Assembly (NCBI GenBank): GCA_963204785.1
Contig: CAUJHG010000064.1
Location: forward strand, 62,001 to 126,000
DNA from: Pseudomonadota bacterium
GTDB taxonomy: Bacteria; Pseudomonadota; Gammaproteobacteria; Burkholderiales; Burkholderiaceae_E
Direction: 5' to 3'
Length of the DNA: 64,000 nucleotides
Shown here: piece by piece, positions 49,267 to 58,087 of the stretch
How positions within the stretch are numbered: the stretch's first letter is position 1
Layout: each line of letters starts with the position of its first letter
Made by a program: the position numbers and the translations under genes
Notes under the pieces: generated by a model
The model's database searches: none
The model's input: the letters and a program-made list of their open reading frames with translations, nothing else
Told to the model about the DNA's origin: nothing

Positions 49267-50424
49267 CTACGCAGGATGCGGCTGCCATCCCCTGGCCTGC
49301 ATTGCCTGCGCTGCGATGTCTCCAGCGTTCGTCGAGGCGTTCATGATCTTGCGGATGTTAGCGATGTGCGCCAGGGCGGTTTCACGCGATGCCGGTTGCG
49401 CCGTCGGTTCAGGGCGGTGTTCGGTGCGTGGCACACCAGCAGGCCGATTTTCGGCAGGCCGTGCGGCGGCAGATGTCTCCTTACGACCTGCCCACAAGCG
49501 GAACTCGCCCGCAAAGACGCGCTTCACCAAGGCGAAGAAGTAGGCCACGACATTGCGCACGGTGCCGCTCTGGCTGCGTGCCTGCAACTCGTCGAGCACT
49601 TCCTGGCGATGCTGCGGCGGCAGCCGCCGCAAGGCGGCCTGCACGTCCTTTTGCTGGTCTGCCTGGGCATTGCTCAGGCAGGGCGGCAAGCTCAACGGCC
49701 GCGATGCGGGATCGCTGTTTTCTTCGCGCGCGCGGTACGTACGTTCTTTTTTATACATATACGTCTTATACGTACTGTCCTGCTCAGCCGTCATGTGGCG
49801 AGCGTATTCGGTCTGTTGCGGAACAAGCGTGCTGCCAGCGGAATCGCCAGACAATGGCATTGGGTCGGCTGCCTCGCTCGACGGCGACGGCGGCGTAGGG
49901 GGGGAATCATCGTCATTGTGGCGCTGATCGTGCGTCGCAATGGAAGCGGCTTCAGGTGCCTGTGCCAGCGTTGCCTGAATGTGAATGGCCACCCGATCCA
50001 CCTGGTTGTTTTCGTGGCCGATGGAGACTTGCAGAAGCGCGGACAGACTGGCATCAAGCGCGCAGGCTTGTTGGAAGTCCAGGGTGCTTTCGTGAACTTG
50101 ATACAGCTCGCTGAGCACGTGGCCGGTCAGAGGGTCGCGGTGCTGACCCACCAGACTGATCCAGCCCGTCAGCCGAAGCACGACGAGAACACGCCAAGCC
50201 GTCTCATACCCGGCCCGCTGCCCCAGTGGGGTAGAGGTGAGATAGCGGCGCAACTGCCCCAGATTCGCCAGTGGGCTGATGCCATCCGCAGAACGCAGCA
50301 TGCGCAGCACCTGCCAGCCATTGCGCTCCAATGGCGTGAGGCGAGCATCGAGCATGAGCGAGGCCGGCGTGGTGAACAGGGTGTCTTGCCACAGCGGGTT
50401 GTGGCGGGTGTGATGGTCTGCCAT
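49267..50424 (-). CDS. Island replication protein, STY4528 family
   Basis: A 385-residue protein starting at ATG 50424 (MADHHTRHNPLWQDTLFTTP) with GGAGAA upstream. It resembles the STY4528-type replication proteins of SPI-7/ICEclc-like pathogenicity islands: RLTPLERNGWQVLRMLRSAD, then TPLGQRAGYETAWRVLVVLR and LTGWISLVGQHRDPLTG. The middle (about 150-250) is low-complexity and Ser/Pro/Asp-rich, and the C-terminus is helical with a Pro/Ala-rich linker. It implies the island could replicate autonomously after excision, or once did. Upstream, GGTGCC/GGCACC at 50536-50552 is a possible operator. Confidence 0.8.
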   Translation of the reverse strand: MADHHTRHNPLWQDTLFTTPASLMLDARLTPLERNGWQVLRMLRSADGISPLANLGQLRRYLTSTPLGQRAGYETAWRVLVVLRLTGWISLVGQHRDPLTGHVLSELYQVHESTLDFQQACALDASLSALLQVSIGHENNQVDRVAIHIQATLAQAPEAASIATHDQRHNDDDSPPTPPSPSSEAADPMPLSGDSAGSTLVPQQTEYARHMTAEQDSTYKTYMYKKERTYRAREENSDPASRPLSLPPCLSNAQADQQKDVQAALRRLPPQHRQEVLDELQARSQSGTVRNVVAYFFALVKRVFAGEFRLWAGRKETSAAARPAENRPAGVPRTEHRPEPTAQPASRETALAHIANIRKIMNASTNAGDIAAQAMQARGWQPHPA

Positions 50425-50588
50425 GAGAGTTCTCCAAGGTCTGGGCCACAGCGGCCCGTTCCCCTGCATCTCATCGCGTACCGTTCCATGCGTCAGCCAA
50501 CAATGCGGTCTGCGCCATACCCGTTTTATTTGGCAGGTGCCGCGCTGGCACCGGCATCCAGACTGATTTATCATCCGGATACCCCTAT

Positions 50589-50607
50589 GGGGGTACAACT
50601 GGGGGTA
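50589..50607 (+). repeat. Two GGGGGTA repeats (right arm-type sites)
   Basis: GGGGGTA at 50589-50595 and 50601-50607, spaced 12 bp start to start as in the left-end pair at 32763 and 32775, and in the same orientation. Intervening bases differ (CAACT versus GCGTT), so the repeats rather than a longer block are conserved. Confidence 0.6.
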
Positions 50608-50701
50608 TTTCCAGCGATTCCCGCAAAGCCCGCGACGCGATTTCCCCGCGAAACCTAGCGTTCACGGCACTTTGCCGACCGATCAACATTTAAACGTGTG
50701 A

Positions 50702-50712
50702 TCAACGTCTGA
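50702..50712 (+). other. Right attachment-site core (attR)
   Basis: TCAACGTCTGA, identical to the last 11 bp of ychF. Base composition changes here from island-like to host-like. No ychF coding sequence precedes it, as expected when the attP half supplies the left flank. Confidence 0.75.
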
Positions 50713-50829
50713 GCATCCTCCGCAACCCAGGCACCGGTCGCCCCCCTGCCCGGTCCCGGGTTCGTGAGGCGTCCCGATCGGGAGCGTCGAGCTCGCCTCT
50801 GCGCTGCCTGGCGACCCGGACCGGCTTCA

Positions 50830-51579
50830 TCAGTACATGTGCTGGCCACCGTTCATGGCCACGTTGGCGCCGGTCATGAAGCCCGCCTGCTCGCTGGCAA
50901 TGAAGGCGACCAGGGCAGCGATTTCCTCGGGCTGCCCCAGCCGGCCGAGCGGAATGCCGGCAACGATCTGCTGGACCACACTCTCGGGCATGGCGGTCAC
51001 CATCTGGGTGGCGAGATAGCCGGGCGACACGGTGTTGACCGTGATGCCCTTGCGGGCGACTTCCTGCGCCAGGGCCTTGGTGAAGCCGTGAACGCCAGCC
51101 TTGGCTGCGGAATAGTTGGTCTGGCCGAACTGGCCCTTGCTGCCGTTGACCGAGGCGATGTTGATGATGCGCCCCCAGCCGCGTTCCAGCAGGCCGTCGA
51201 TGAACTGCTTCGTGACGTTGAACATCGAATCCAGGTTCACTCGCAGCACCGCGTCCCAGTTCTCCTTGCTGAGCTTGCGAAACGTCGCGTCACGGGTGAT
51301 GCCGGCGTTGTTCACCAGGATGTCGACGGCGTGGCCGTCGGCGCGGATGCGTTCGCCCATGCGCTCGCAGGAAGCGGAATCGGCGACGTCCACGTGGTAG
51401 TCGGCGAAGGTGTAGCCCGCTTCGGCCTGCTCTGCGAGCCAGGCCGCCGCGGCCTCCTCGCTTCGTCCATGCGTCACCAGGACGACGTGGCCCGCGTCGT
51501 GCAGGGTGCGGGCGATCGCCTCGCCCAGGCCGCCCATGCCTCCGGTCACCAGCGCGGTGCGCCGTGTCGATGTATTCAT
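50830..51579 (-). CDS. phaB: Acetoacetyl-CoA reductase PhaB (PhbB)
   Basis: A 249-residue NADPH-dependent short-chain dehydrogenase making (R)-3-hydroxybutyryl-CoA for polyhydroxybutyrate. Cofactor motif TGGMGGLGEAIA, NNAGITRDATFRKL (a PhaB hallmark), catalytic Ser in NIASVNGSKGQFGQTNYSAA with Tyr and Lys in YSAAKAG, and VSPGYLATQMV. No phaA or phaC is adjacent. An AAAGGAGC site precedes the ATG. It is divergent from the TonB receptor. Confidence 0.93.
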   Translation of the reverse strand: MNTSTRRTALVTGGMGGLGEAIARTLHDAGHVVLVTHGRSEEAAAAWLAEQAEAGYTFADYHVDVADSASCERMGERIRADGHAVDILVNNAGITRDATFRKLSKENWDAVLRVNLDSMFNVTKQFIDGLLERGWGRIINIASVNGSKGQFGQTNYSAAKAGVHGFTKALAQEVARKGITVNTVSPGYLATQMVTAMPESVVQQIVAGIPLGRLGQPEEIAALVAFIASEQAGFMTGANVAMNGGQHMY

Positions 51580-51717
51580 GCCTGATGCTCCTTTCTGTCA
51601 GGTGATTGTCGTGGATTCGCATCTGGCGGGCTGCCAGGCCGCAGCAGCCCGCCGAATCGGATCGCCCGATCACAAATGCTATCTTCCCGCCCGACCCCCG
51701 ACCGAGACTTTCCCGCC

Positions 51718-54024
51718 ATGACACTCCCGCCGAGGACCGCGCGCCGCACGGAAGCGCCGCGCCATGCAGTCACAACCCTGAGCCTGGCCCTTGCCCTGGC
51801 CTGCGCGCAGGCAGGCACTGCGCGGGCGCAGGCGCCCTCGCCCTCCGAAGGCCACGCGACCCTGCCCGCAGTCGTGGTCAGCGGCGCGCGCCACGAACAC
51901 GCAGTGGACGATCTGCCGATGTCGGCCGACATCGTCAGCGAGGAGGCGCTGCGCGACCAGCAGAGCCGCACGCTGCGCCAGGCGCTGCAGGATCTGCCGA
52001 ACACCGAGGTGCGCAGCACCCCGGCAAGGCTGGCAGTGGGCGCGGCCTCCAGCGCCTTCGCGCGCGACGGCAACATGGGCGTGCAGATCCGCGGACTGGG
52101 CGGCAACCGCGTCCTGATGACCGTGGACGGCATCCGGATGCCGCGCAGCTACGTGTCGCGCTCGGCGATGTTCGACCGCGAGTACCTGTCGCTGGACCTG
52201 TTCAAGCGCGTCGAACTGATCCGCGGCCCCGCCTCGGCCCTGTACGGCGGCGACGGAATGGCCGGCGTGATCAACTTCGTCACCCACGATCCGATCGACT
52301 TCCTCGCCGGCGCAGCAGGTGCGCCCCCCAGGACCCTGGGCGGGCGCGTCGCGCTGGGCTGGAGCGAAGAGGACCGCGGCGTCACCGCCAGCGGCACCAT
52401 CGCGGGCAAGGCCAGCGACAGACTGCAGTGGATGATCACCGCGTCCGGGCGCCGGGCCCACGAGGTCGAGACCATGGGCAGCAACGACGCGCGCGACAAC
52501 AACCGCACGCAGGCCGACCCGATGGACAGCCACGATGCGAACGTCCTGGGCAAGGTGGTGCTGCGTCCGGACGCCACCCAGCGGCACACCTTCACCTTCG
52601 AGCACACGCGCAAGAAGCAGGAGTTCGACCTGCTCAGCAGCCGCGCGCCCGCGCCCACCCGACCCACCGACATCCTCGACGAATTCGCCGACAGCACCAT
52701 CAAGCGCGAGCGCCTGGCCTGGGATGGCCGCTTCGGCGTGAAGACCGGCTGGGCCGACCACCTGCGCGTGGTGCTGTCCGCGCAGCGCGCGAGCTCGCAC
52801 CGCATCGGCCACAGCTTCCTGAACAACGGCACGCACCGCATCCGCGACAATTTCTACGAGGAGAACACCTGGCAGCTGGGGCTGCAGGCCGACAAGGTCC
52901 TGCGCCATGGGGAGTGGGCGCACCGACTGGTCTACGGCCTGGACTACGTGCGCAACGACATCACCAACCTGTACGACGGGCAGGCGCCGCTGGCGCCGGA
53001 AGTCTTCCCGCTCAAGCGCTTCCCCGACACCCGTGAGAGCACTGCCGGCCTGTACCTGCAGGACGAGAGCATCTTCGGCAACTGGACGATCACTCCCGGG
53101 GTGCGCGTCGAGCGCTTCGCGATCGACGTGCAGAACCAGGACCTGTACTTCCCGCCCGCCCCCGAGCCGGCGCGATCGAAGTCCGGGTCGGCCTTCCTGC
53201 CTAAGCTGGGGCTGCTGTACCGCGCAACGCCCCAGTGGAGCGTGTTCGGCCAGTACTCCACCGGCTACCGCGCGCCCGAGGCCGGACAGGTCAACGACCG
53301 CTTCCGGGCCCAGGCCGCACTGCCCGGAGTGGGCATCGTCGACAACTTCATCATCGCCAACCCGGACCTGAAGCCCGAGCGCAGCCGCGGCGTGGAACTC
53401 GGCGTGCGCGGACGCATGCAGCGCCTGAGCATCGACGGCGTCGCCTTTGCCAACCGCTACTCCAACCTGATCGAGGATGCGCGGCTGATCTCCCGGACCC
53501 CGACCCAGCAGGTGTTCCAGACGGTCAACATCGACCGCGCCCGCATCCACGGCTTCGAGCTCAAGGGGATCTACGACTGGGGCCTGGTCGCCGAGGGGCG
53601 CGTGCGCAGCTCCTTCGCCTACGGCCGGACCTGGGGCAGGGACAAGACCAGCGGCGCGCCGCTGAACTCGGTCTCGCCCGCGCAACTGTGGCTGGGTCTG
53701 CGCTACGACCGGCCGATGTGGGGGGCCTACGCCGACCTGCGCCATCAGTGGGCCAAGAAGGACCGCGACATCGACCTGGTCTCGATCGGCAACAGCAAGG
53801 CCGACACGACCCAGTTCGCCACGCCCTCGTCGACCACCCTGGATCTCGGCGCCCAGTGGCGCCCGCGCAGGGACCTGCGCGTGAACCTCGCGGTGAACAA
53901 CGTCACCAACCGCAAGTACTGGCACTGGGCCGACGTCTACGGCGTGGCCGCCAACTCGATCGCGATCGATGCCTACTCGCAGCCGGGGCGCAACCTGAAG
54001 ATCTCGATGATCATGGACTTCTGA
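51718..54024 (+). CDS. TonB-dependent haem/haemoglobin-type outer-membrane receptor
   Basis: A 768-residue receptor starting at ATG 51718, with a signal peptide ending ARAQA. TonB box and plug: TLPAVVVSGARHEHAVDDLP, then MGVQIRGLGGNRVLMTVDGI and VELIRGPASALYGGDGMAGV. The barrel contains STGYRAP and NPDLKPERSRGVELG, counterparts of the FRAP and NPNL boxes of haemoglobin/haem receptors. It ends in an aromatic residue (MIMDF), as barrels do. Haem import is likely. I see no convincing Fur box in the 138-bp upstream gap, and no haem ABC transporter nearby. Confidence 0.88.
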   Translation: MTLPPRTARRTEAPRHAVTTLSLALALACAQAGTARAQAPSPSEGHATLPAVVVSGARHEHAVDDLPMSADIVSEEALRDQQSRTLRQALQDLPNTEVRSTPARLAVGAASSAFARDGNMGVQIRGLGGNRVLMTVDGIRMPRSYVSRSAMFDREYLSLDLFKRVELIRGPASALYGGDGMAGVINFVTHDPIDFLAGAAGAPPRTLGGRVALGWSEEDRGVTASGTIAGKASDRLQWMITASGRRAHEVETMGSNDARDNNRTQADPMDSHDANVLGKVVLRPDATQRHTFTFEHTRKKQEFDLLSSRAPAPTRPTDILDEFADSTIKRERLAWDGRFGVKTGWADHLRVVLSAQRASSHRIGHSFLNNGTHRIRDNFYEENTWQLGLQADKVLRHGEWAHRLVYGLDYVRNDITNLYDGQAPLAPEVFPLKRFPDTRESTAGLYLQDESIFGNWTITPGVRVERFAIDVQNQDLYFPPAPEPARSKSGSAFLPKLGLLYRATPQWSVFGQYSTGYRAPEAGQVNDRFRAQAALPGVGIVDNFIIANPDLKPERSRGVELGVRGRMQRLSIDGVAFANRYSNLIEDARLISRTPTQQVFQTVNIDRARIHGFELKGIYDWGLVAEGRVRSSFAYGRTWGRDKTSGAPLNSVSPAQLWLGLRYDRPMWGAYADLRHQWAKKDRDIDLVSIGNSKADTTQFATPSSTTLDLGAQWRPRRDLRVNLAVNNVTNRKYWHWADVYGVAANSIAIDAYSQPGRNLKISMIMDF

Positions 54025-54096
54025 AGCAGGCCGACCCGTGCAGGCAGCCCGCGTCCGGCGCGGGCGACGCCGCCCCGGTCGCCTGCAGCGGACCGG

Positions 54097-54738
54097 TCAG
54101 CGCGCCACGAGCAGCCGCACCCCCAGCGCCACGAACACCGCTCCCGCCGACCGGTCCAGCCACAGGCCGATCGCCGGGCGGCGCGCCAGCCGCTCGCCGA
54201 TGCCGCCGGCGAACCAGCCGATGGCGCCGAACACCAGCACGCTGGCCAGCGTGAACACCAGTCCCAGTTGCAGGATCTGCCAGGCCGCGCCACCGCGCGC
54301 CCCGTCGACGAACTGCGGCAGGAAGGCGAGGAAGAACAGGATCACCTTCGGGTTGATCGCATTGGCCACCAGCCCCTTGGCGAAGAGCCGGCCCGCGGGC
54401 TCCCGCGCCACCTGCGCTGCAGGCGTCCCCACCGGCCGCGCGTTGCGCAGCGCCTGCACGCCCAGCCACACCAGGTAGGCGCCGCCGATGATGCGCAGCG
54501 CGTTGAACGCGATCGGCGACGCGGCGATCAGCGCGCTCACCCCGATCGCCGCCAGCAGCGTGTGGTTCAGGCAGCCCAGCGCGCAGCCCAGGCCGAAGGC
54601 AACGCCGGCCTTGCGCCCGCGGGCCATGCCCAGGCTCAGCACCATCAGGTTGTCGGGCCCCGGGGCGAGCGCCACGAGGATGGCCGCGCCGAGGAAGGCG
54701 GTGAACTGGGAAGGGGTGAGCAGGAAGTCGGCAGACAT
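54097..54738 (-). CDS. LysE/RhtB-family exporter
   Basis: A 213-residue membrane protein starting at ATG 54738 (MSADFLLTPSQFTAFLGAAI). The family signature LVALAPGPDNLMVLSLGMAR with GRKAGVAFGLGCALG is clear, along with AINPKVILFFLAFLPQFVD. Five to six hydrophobic helices are visible. These proteins export amino acids such as lysine, homoserine or threonine; the substrate cannot be told. It follows the AAA ATPase gene after 2 nt, so the pair is co-transcribed. Confidence 0.9.
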   Translation of the reverse strand: MSADFLLTPSQFTAFLGAAILVALAPGPDNLMVLSLGMARGRKAGVAFGLGCALGCLNHTLLAAIGVSALIAASPIAFNALRIIGGAYLVWLGVQALRNARPVGTPAAQVAREPAGRLFAKGLVANAINPKVILFFLAFLPQFVDGARGGAAWQILQLGLVFTLASVLVFGAIGWFAGGIGERLARRPAIGLWLDRSAGAVFVALGVRLLVAR

Positions 54739-54740
54739 GA

Positions 54741-55988
54741 TCACCCGACCTTCTCCCCCCAGACCCGGCGCAGCTCCGCCTCGGCCTCCTCGAACGAACC
54801 GGCAGCGATCAGGATCTGCTGCACCTGTGCAGGCGACAGCGCGCCGGACGGGTAGTCTGCCGCCAGCCGTGCAGTCCGCTCGCCGGCGCCGGGGTGGAAG
54901 CGCAGCAGCAGCCCCTGCAGCTGCGTGGTGCTGGCGTTGCCCAGCTCCACCTCGACGTCGATGCGCCCCGGGCGGATCAGCGCCGGGTCCAGCCGTTCGC
55001 GGTGGTTGGTGGTGAGCACCACGATGCGCCCCTCCTGCGCGGCCACCCCGTCGAGCGCGTTGAGCAGCCCCGAGAAGCTCACCTCGATGCGGGCGTCCTG
55101 CTTGTCGCGTTCCCGGAAGAAGGCGTCGACGTCCTCGATCAGGATCAGCGAGCGCGGCGGCGTGCGCTGCAGCAGGTCCGCGAGCGTGTGGTCGTTGAGC
55201 TTGGGGTTGGTCAGCGACAGCGTGCACAGCTTCAGCCGCAGCTCGCCCGCCAGCGCGTAGGCGACGCTGGTCTTGCCGGTGCCGGGCGGGCCATGCAGCA
55301 GGTAGCCGCGCCGCCACGGGATGCCCAGCTGCGCGTACCAGTCGCGGCGCGAGAAGAACTCGTGGATGTCGTCGTGCAGCCGGCGCGCCACGCCCTCGTC
55401 GAGCACCACGGACTCCAGGCTGCGGCGCGGCTTGCTGTCGGCCAGGTGCCACTGCTCGCCCCAGCGGTCGATCGTGTAGAGCGACAGGCGGTGCGCACGC
55501 CGCGCGCCCGCGTGGCGCACCACGCCCTCCATCAGCTCCTCCATCACGCGCCGGCCGGCGAACAGCGCGCCCAGGCGGATGGTCTCCACCACCTGCAGGT
55601 TCATCGCGATGTCCCGGTGCAGCCACATCAGGTGGCCGCGGAACCAGAACAGGTGGAAGCCCGGCGCCGGGCTGTACTGGAGCGCGGGCACGTCGTCGGC
55701 GTCGGCGTCGTCGCCGGCCAGCTCGGGCGGCGCCTGCACCACGCTGAACCAGCGGCTGCGCCGGCCGAAGCGCTGCTCGTCCATCCAGGCGACGAAGGCG
55801 GGAAAGAGGTCGTTGCGGCTGTCCAGCGTGGCGGTGACCACGAAGGCGCGCTTCGCCTGCGACCAGATCGCTCCGGGCACCTTGCGCAGCGCGGCGGCCA
55901 GCACGCCGACCAGGCCGAGCGCGACCGCGCCGGCCACCACCTGGTTGGCGAGCTGGGCGCGCAGCGCGTCGAGGAAGGCGTTCCACAT
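54741..55988 (-). CDS. BCS1-like AAA ATPase with N-terminal membrane segment
   Basis: A 415-residue AAA protein. A hydrophobic helix near residues 16-36 (VVAGAVALGLVGVLAAALRK) precedes a BCS1-type N-terminal domain with the elements HLFWFRGHLMWLHRDI. The AAA module has Walker A GPPGTGKTSVAYALAG, Walker B LILIEDVDAFF, and the second region of homology VVLTTNHRERLDPALIRPGR with arginine fingers. BCS1 in mitochondria moves the folded Rieske protein across the membrane. Bacterial relatives are poorly characterised. No cytochrome bc1 genes are nearby, so the client is unknown. Confidence 0.85.
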   Translation of the reverse strand: MWNAFLDALRAQLANQVVAGAVALGLVGVLAAALRKVPGAIWSQAKRAFVVTATLDSRNDLFPAFVAWMDEQRFGRRSRWFSVVQAPPELAGDDADADDVPALQYSPAPGFHLFWFRGHLMWLHRDIAMNLQVVETIRLGALFAGRRVMEELMEGVVRHAGARRAHRLSLYTIDRWGEQWHLADSKPRRSLESVVLDEGVARRLHDDIHEFFSRRDWYAQLGIPWRRGYLLHGPPGTGKTSVAYALAGELRLKLCTLSLTNPKLNDHTLADLLQRTPPRSLILIEDVDAFFRERDKQDARIEVSFSGLLNALDGVAAQEGRIVVLTTNHRERLDPALIRPGRIDVEVELGNASTTQLQGLLLRFHPGAGERTARLAADYPSGALSPAQVQQILIAAGSFEEAEAELRRVWGEKVG

Positions 55989-56235
55989 GGGGCGAACGAT
56001 AGCGCAGCGCGCTCGGCGTCGTGAGCTCGGGCAAGGCGGACCAGGCAGGGCCTGTTCCGGATCGTCTGCCCGATCGACGCGCAGAGCGCCATCGCCGAGA
56101 CCCTGCGCATCGGGTACCGTCGCGGGGCATGCCGTTTCCGGCGCGCACCATCAGGGCGCGTTCGCGCTCCGGGCAAAGGCCCGGTCGCCGGAACGCTCGC
56201 AGACCGACCACGATCGACACAAGGAGGCTCACCCC

Positions 56236-57012
56236 ATGGACACCACGAAACTCTTCTCCCTCGAAGGCCGCGTCGCGCTGGTCACCGGCGGCTCGCGCGG
56301 CATCGGCAGGATGATCGTCAAGGGCCTGCTCGGCCAGGGCGCCAGGCGCGTCTACATCACGGCGCGCAAGGCCGCGCAGTGCGACGCCGCGGCAGCCGAG
56401 CTCTCGGCGCTCGGCGAGTGCGTGTCCGTTCCCGGCGACGTCTCCACGCTGGCGGGCGTGCGCGCGCTGGCCGCCGAGATCGCCAGGCGCGAGCCGGCGC
56501 TGGACGTGCTGGTCAACAACGCCGGCGCCGCCTGGGCCGCGCCCTTCGACGAATTCCCCGAAAGCGGCTGGGACAAGACCGTCGACCTGAACATGAAGGC
56601 GCCCTTCTTCCTCACGCAGGCGCTGGCGCCGCAGTTGCGCGCCGCAGCGAAGGCGCGCCCGGCCAAGGTGATCAACGTCGCCTCGATCGACGGGATCTCG
56701 GTCAACATGTGGCACACCTACGCCTACTCGGCGAGCAAGGCCGGCATCCTGCACCTCACGAAGCGCATGGCGCTCGAGCTGATCCGCGACAACGTGGTGG
56801 TCTCGGGCATCGCCCCGGGTCCATTCGCCTCCGACATGAACGTCGACGCCCGCGACAACGCCGAGCAGGTCGCCAGGCGCGTGCCGGCCGGGCGTGTCGG
56901 CGCCGACGAGGACATGGCGGCGGCGGCGATCTACCTCGCCTCGCGCGCCGGCGATTTCGTCGTCGGCCAGACCGTCGTGGTCGACGGCGGAGTGACGCTG
57001 GCGCGCGGCTGA
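56236..57012 (+). CDS. SDR-family oxidoreductase
   Basis: A 258-residue classical short-chain dehydrogenase starting at ATG 56236, with a strong AAGGAGG 8 nt upstream. Motifs: TGGSRGIGRMIVKGLLG (cofactor), NNAGAAWAAPFDEF, catalytic Ser in NVASIDGISVNM and YAYSASKAG (Tyr/Lys), then APGPFASDMNVD and FVVGQTVVVDGGVTL. It resembles RhlG-like 3-oxoacyl reductases. The following enoyl-CoA hydratase suggests a fatty-acid or polyhydroxyalkanoate link, but the substrate is unproven. Confidence 0.88.
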   Translation: MDTTKLFSLEGRVALVTGGSRGIGRMIVKGLLGQGARRVYITARKAAQCDAAAAELSALGECVSVPGDVSTLAGVRALAAEIARREPALDVLVNNAGAAWAAPFDEFPESGWDKTVDLNMKAPFFLTQALAPQLRAAAKARPAKVINVASIDGISVNMWHTYAYSASKAGILHLTKRMALELIRDNVVVSGIAPGPFASDMNVDARDNAEQVARRVPAGRVGADEDMAAAAIYLASRAGDFVVGQTVVVDGGVTLARG

Positions 57013-57135
57013 GCCGAACGAACCGCGCCGATTCGACGAGGCTCGGCCGGTAGGGCATCCTTACGGGCTGTCCAGACCGGCACGGGCCCGACCCTGCTGC
57101 GTCCCGACCCAACCTTTCCACAGGAGAACCCCGAC

Positions 57136-57900
57136 ATGACCAGCGAAGTGATCGTCAAGGCCGAGAACGGCGTCCAGATCATCACCCTGAACCGCCCCGA
57201 CGCGAAGAACGCGATGAACAAGGCCGCGGCCGAGGGCATCGCCGCCGCGATCGACGAGCTCGAGAGCCGCGCCGACCTCACCGTCGCGATCATCACCGGC
57301 GCCGGCGGCACCTTCTGCTCAGGAATGGACCTCAAGGGCTTCCTGCGCGGCGAGCGTCCCAGCGTCGAGGGCCGCGGCTTCGGCGGCATCACCGAGCGCC
57401 CGCCGAAGAAGCCGCTCATCGCGGCGGTCGAGGGCTATTCGCTGGCGGGCGGCTTCGAGCTCGCGCTGGCCTGCGACCTGATCGTCGCCGCCGAGGACGC
57501 CAAGTTCGGCGTCCCCGAGGTCAAGCGCGGCCTGGTGGCCGCGGCCGGCGGCGTGATCCGCCTGCCGCGCCGCATCCCCTACCACGTCGCGATGGAGTAC
57601 GTGCTGACCGGCGACTTCATGAACGCCGCCGACGCGCACCGCTTCGGCCTGGTGAACAAGGTGGTGCCCAAGGGCCAGGCGCTGCAGGCCGCGATCGAGC
57701 TGGCCGCGCGCATCACCGCCAACGGCCCGCTGGCGATCGCCGCGAGCAAGCGCATCGTCGCCGAGTCGATCGACTGGAGCGCCGAGGAGATGTGGAAGAA
57801 GCAGGCCGAGATCATCGCCCCGGTGTTCAGCTCCGCCGACGCCCGCGAGGGCGCTGCCGCCTTCGCCGAGAAGCGCGCACCGCGCTGGCAGGGCAAGTGA
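57136..57900 (+). CDS. Enoyl-CoA hydratase/isomerase (crotonase) family protein
   Basis: A 254-residue crotonase. NRPDAKNAMNKAAAEGI, the oxyanion-hole stretch TGAGGTFCSGMDLKGFLRGE and EGYSLAGGFELALACDLIVA are diagnostic, followed by FGVPEVKRGLVAAAGGVIRL. The Glu after the second Gly-rich turn (GVPEVK) is present; in many enoyl-CoA hydratases it is catalytic. Probably acts in acyl-CoA beta-oxidation or a related CoA pathway. Ribosome-binding AGGAG precedes the ATG. Confidence 0.9.
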   Translation: MTSEVIVKAENGVQIITLNRPDAKNAMNKAAAEGIAAAIDELESRADLTVAIITGAGGTFCSGMDLKGFLRGERPSVEGRGFGGITERPPKKPLIAAVEGYSLAGGFELALACDLIVAAEDAKFGVPEVKRGLVAAAGGVIRLPRRIPYHVAMEYVLTGDFMNAADAHRFGLVNKVVPKGQALQAAIELAARITANGPLAIAASKRIVAESIDWSAEEMWKKQAEIIAPVFSSADAREGAAAFAEKRAPRWQGK

Positions 57901-58087
57901 TCGGGTACTGACCTTCCCGCCTCCCGGGCCGGCCGCGGCCGGTCCGGACCGCGACGCCGCGCCGGGCCTGCCTGCCGCGGCGTCGCCGTTCCTGGCGGAT
58001 GCGCGAACCCAGCCGCCCGGAAGCGCCGCAATTCAATTGACAGCACAGGCCGCGCTGCATAGCCTCGGAGCGCACCCGGAGAACCCC

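Larger units (their letters stand above)
50425..50829. other. Right-end intergenic region of the island and host junction
   Basis: 405 bp without a gene. From left to right: leader of the replication gene with a GGTGCC/GGCACC inverted repeat (50536-50552), two GGGGGTA repeats, A/T-rich DNA with GATCAACATT near the end, the attR core at 50702-50712, then high-GC host DNA that includes the palindrome TCCCGATCGGGA just beyond the acetoacetyl-CoA reductase gene. Confidence 0.7.

Noticed and set aside
51580-51717. Fur box upstream of the haem-type receptor
   Set aside because: I looked for a GATAATGATAATCATTATC-like site and saw only a weak partial match, not enough to report.
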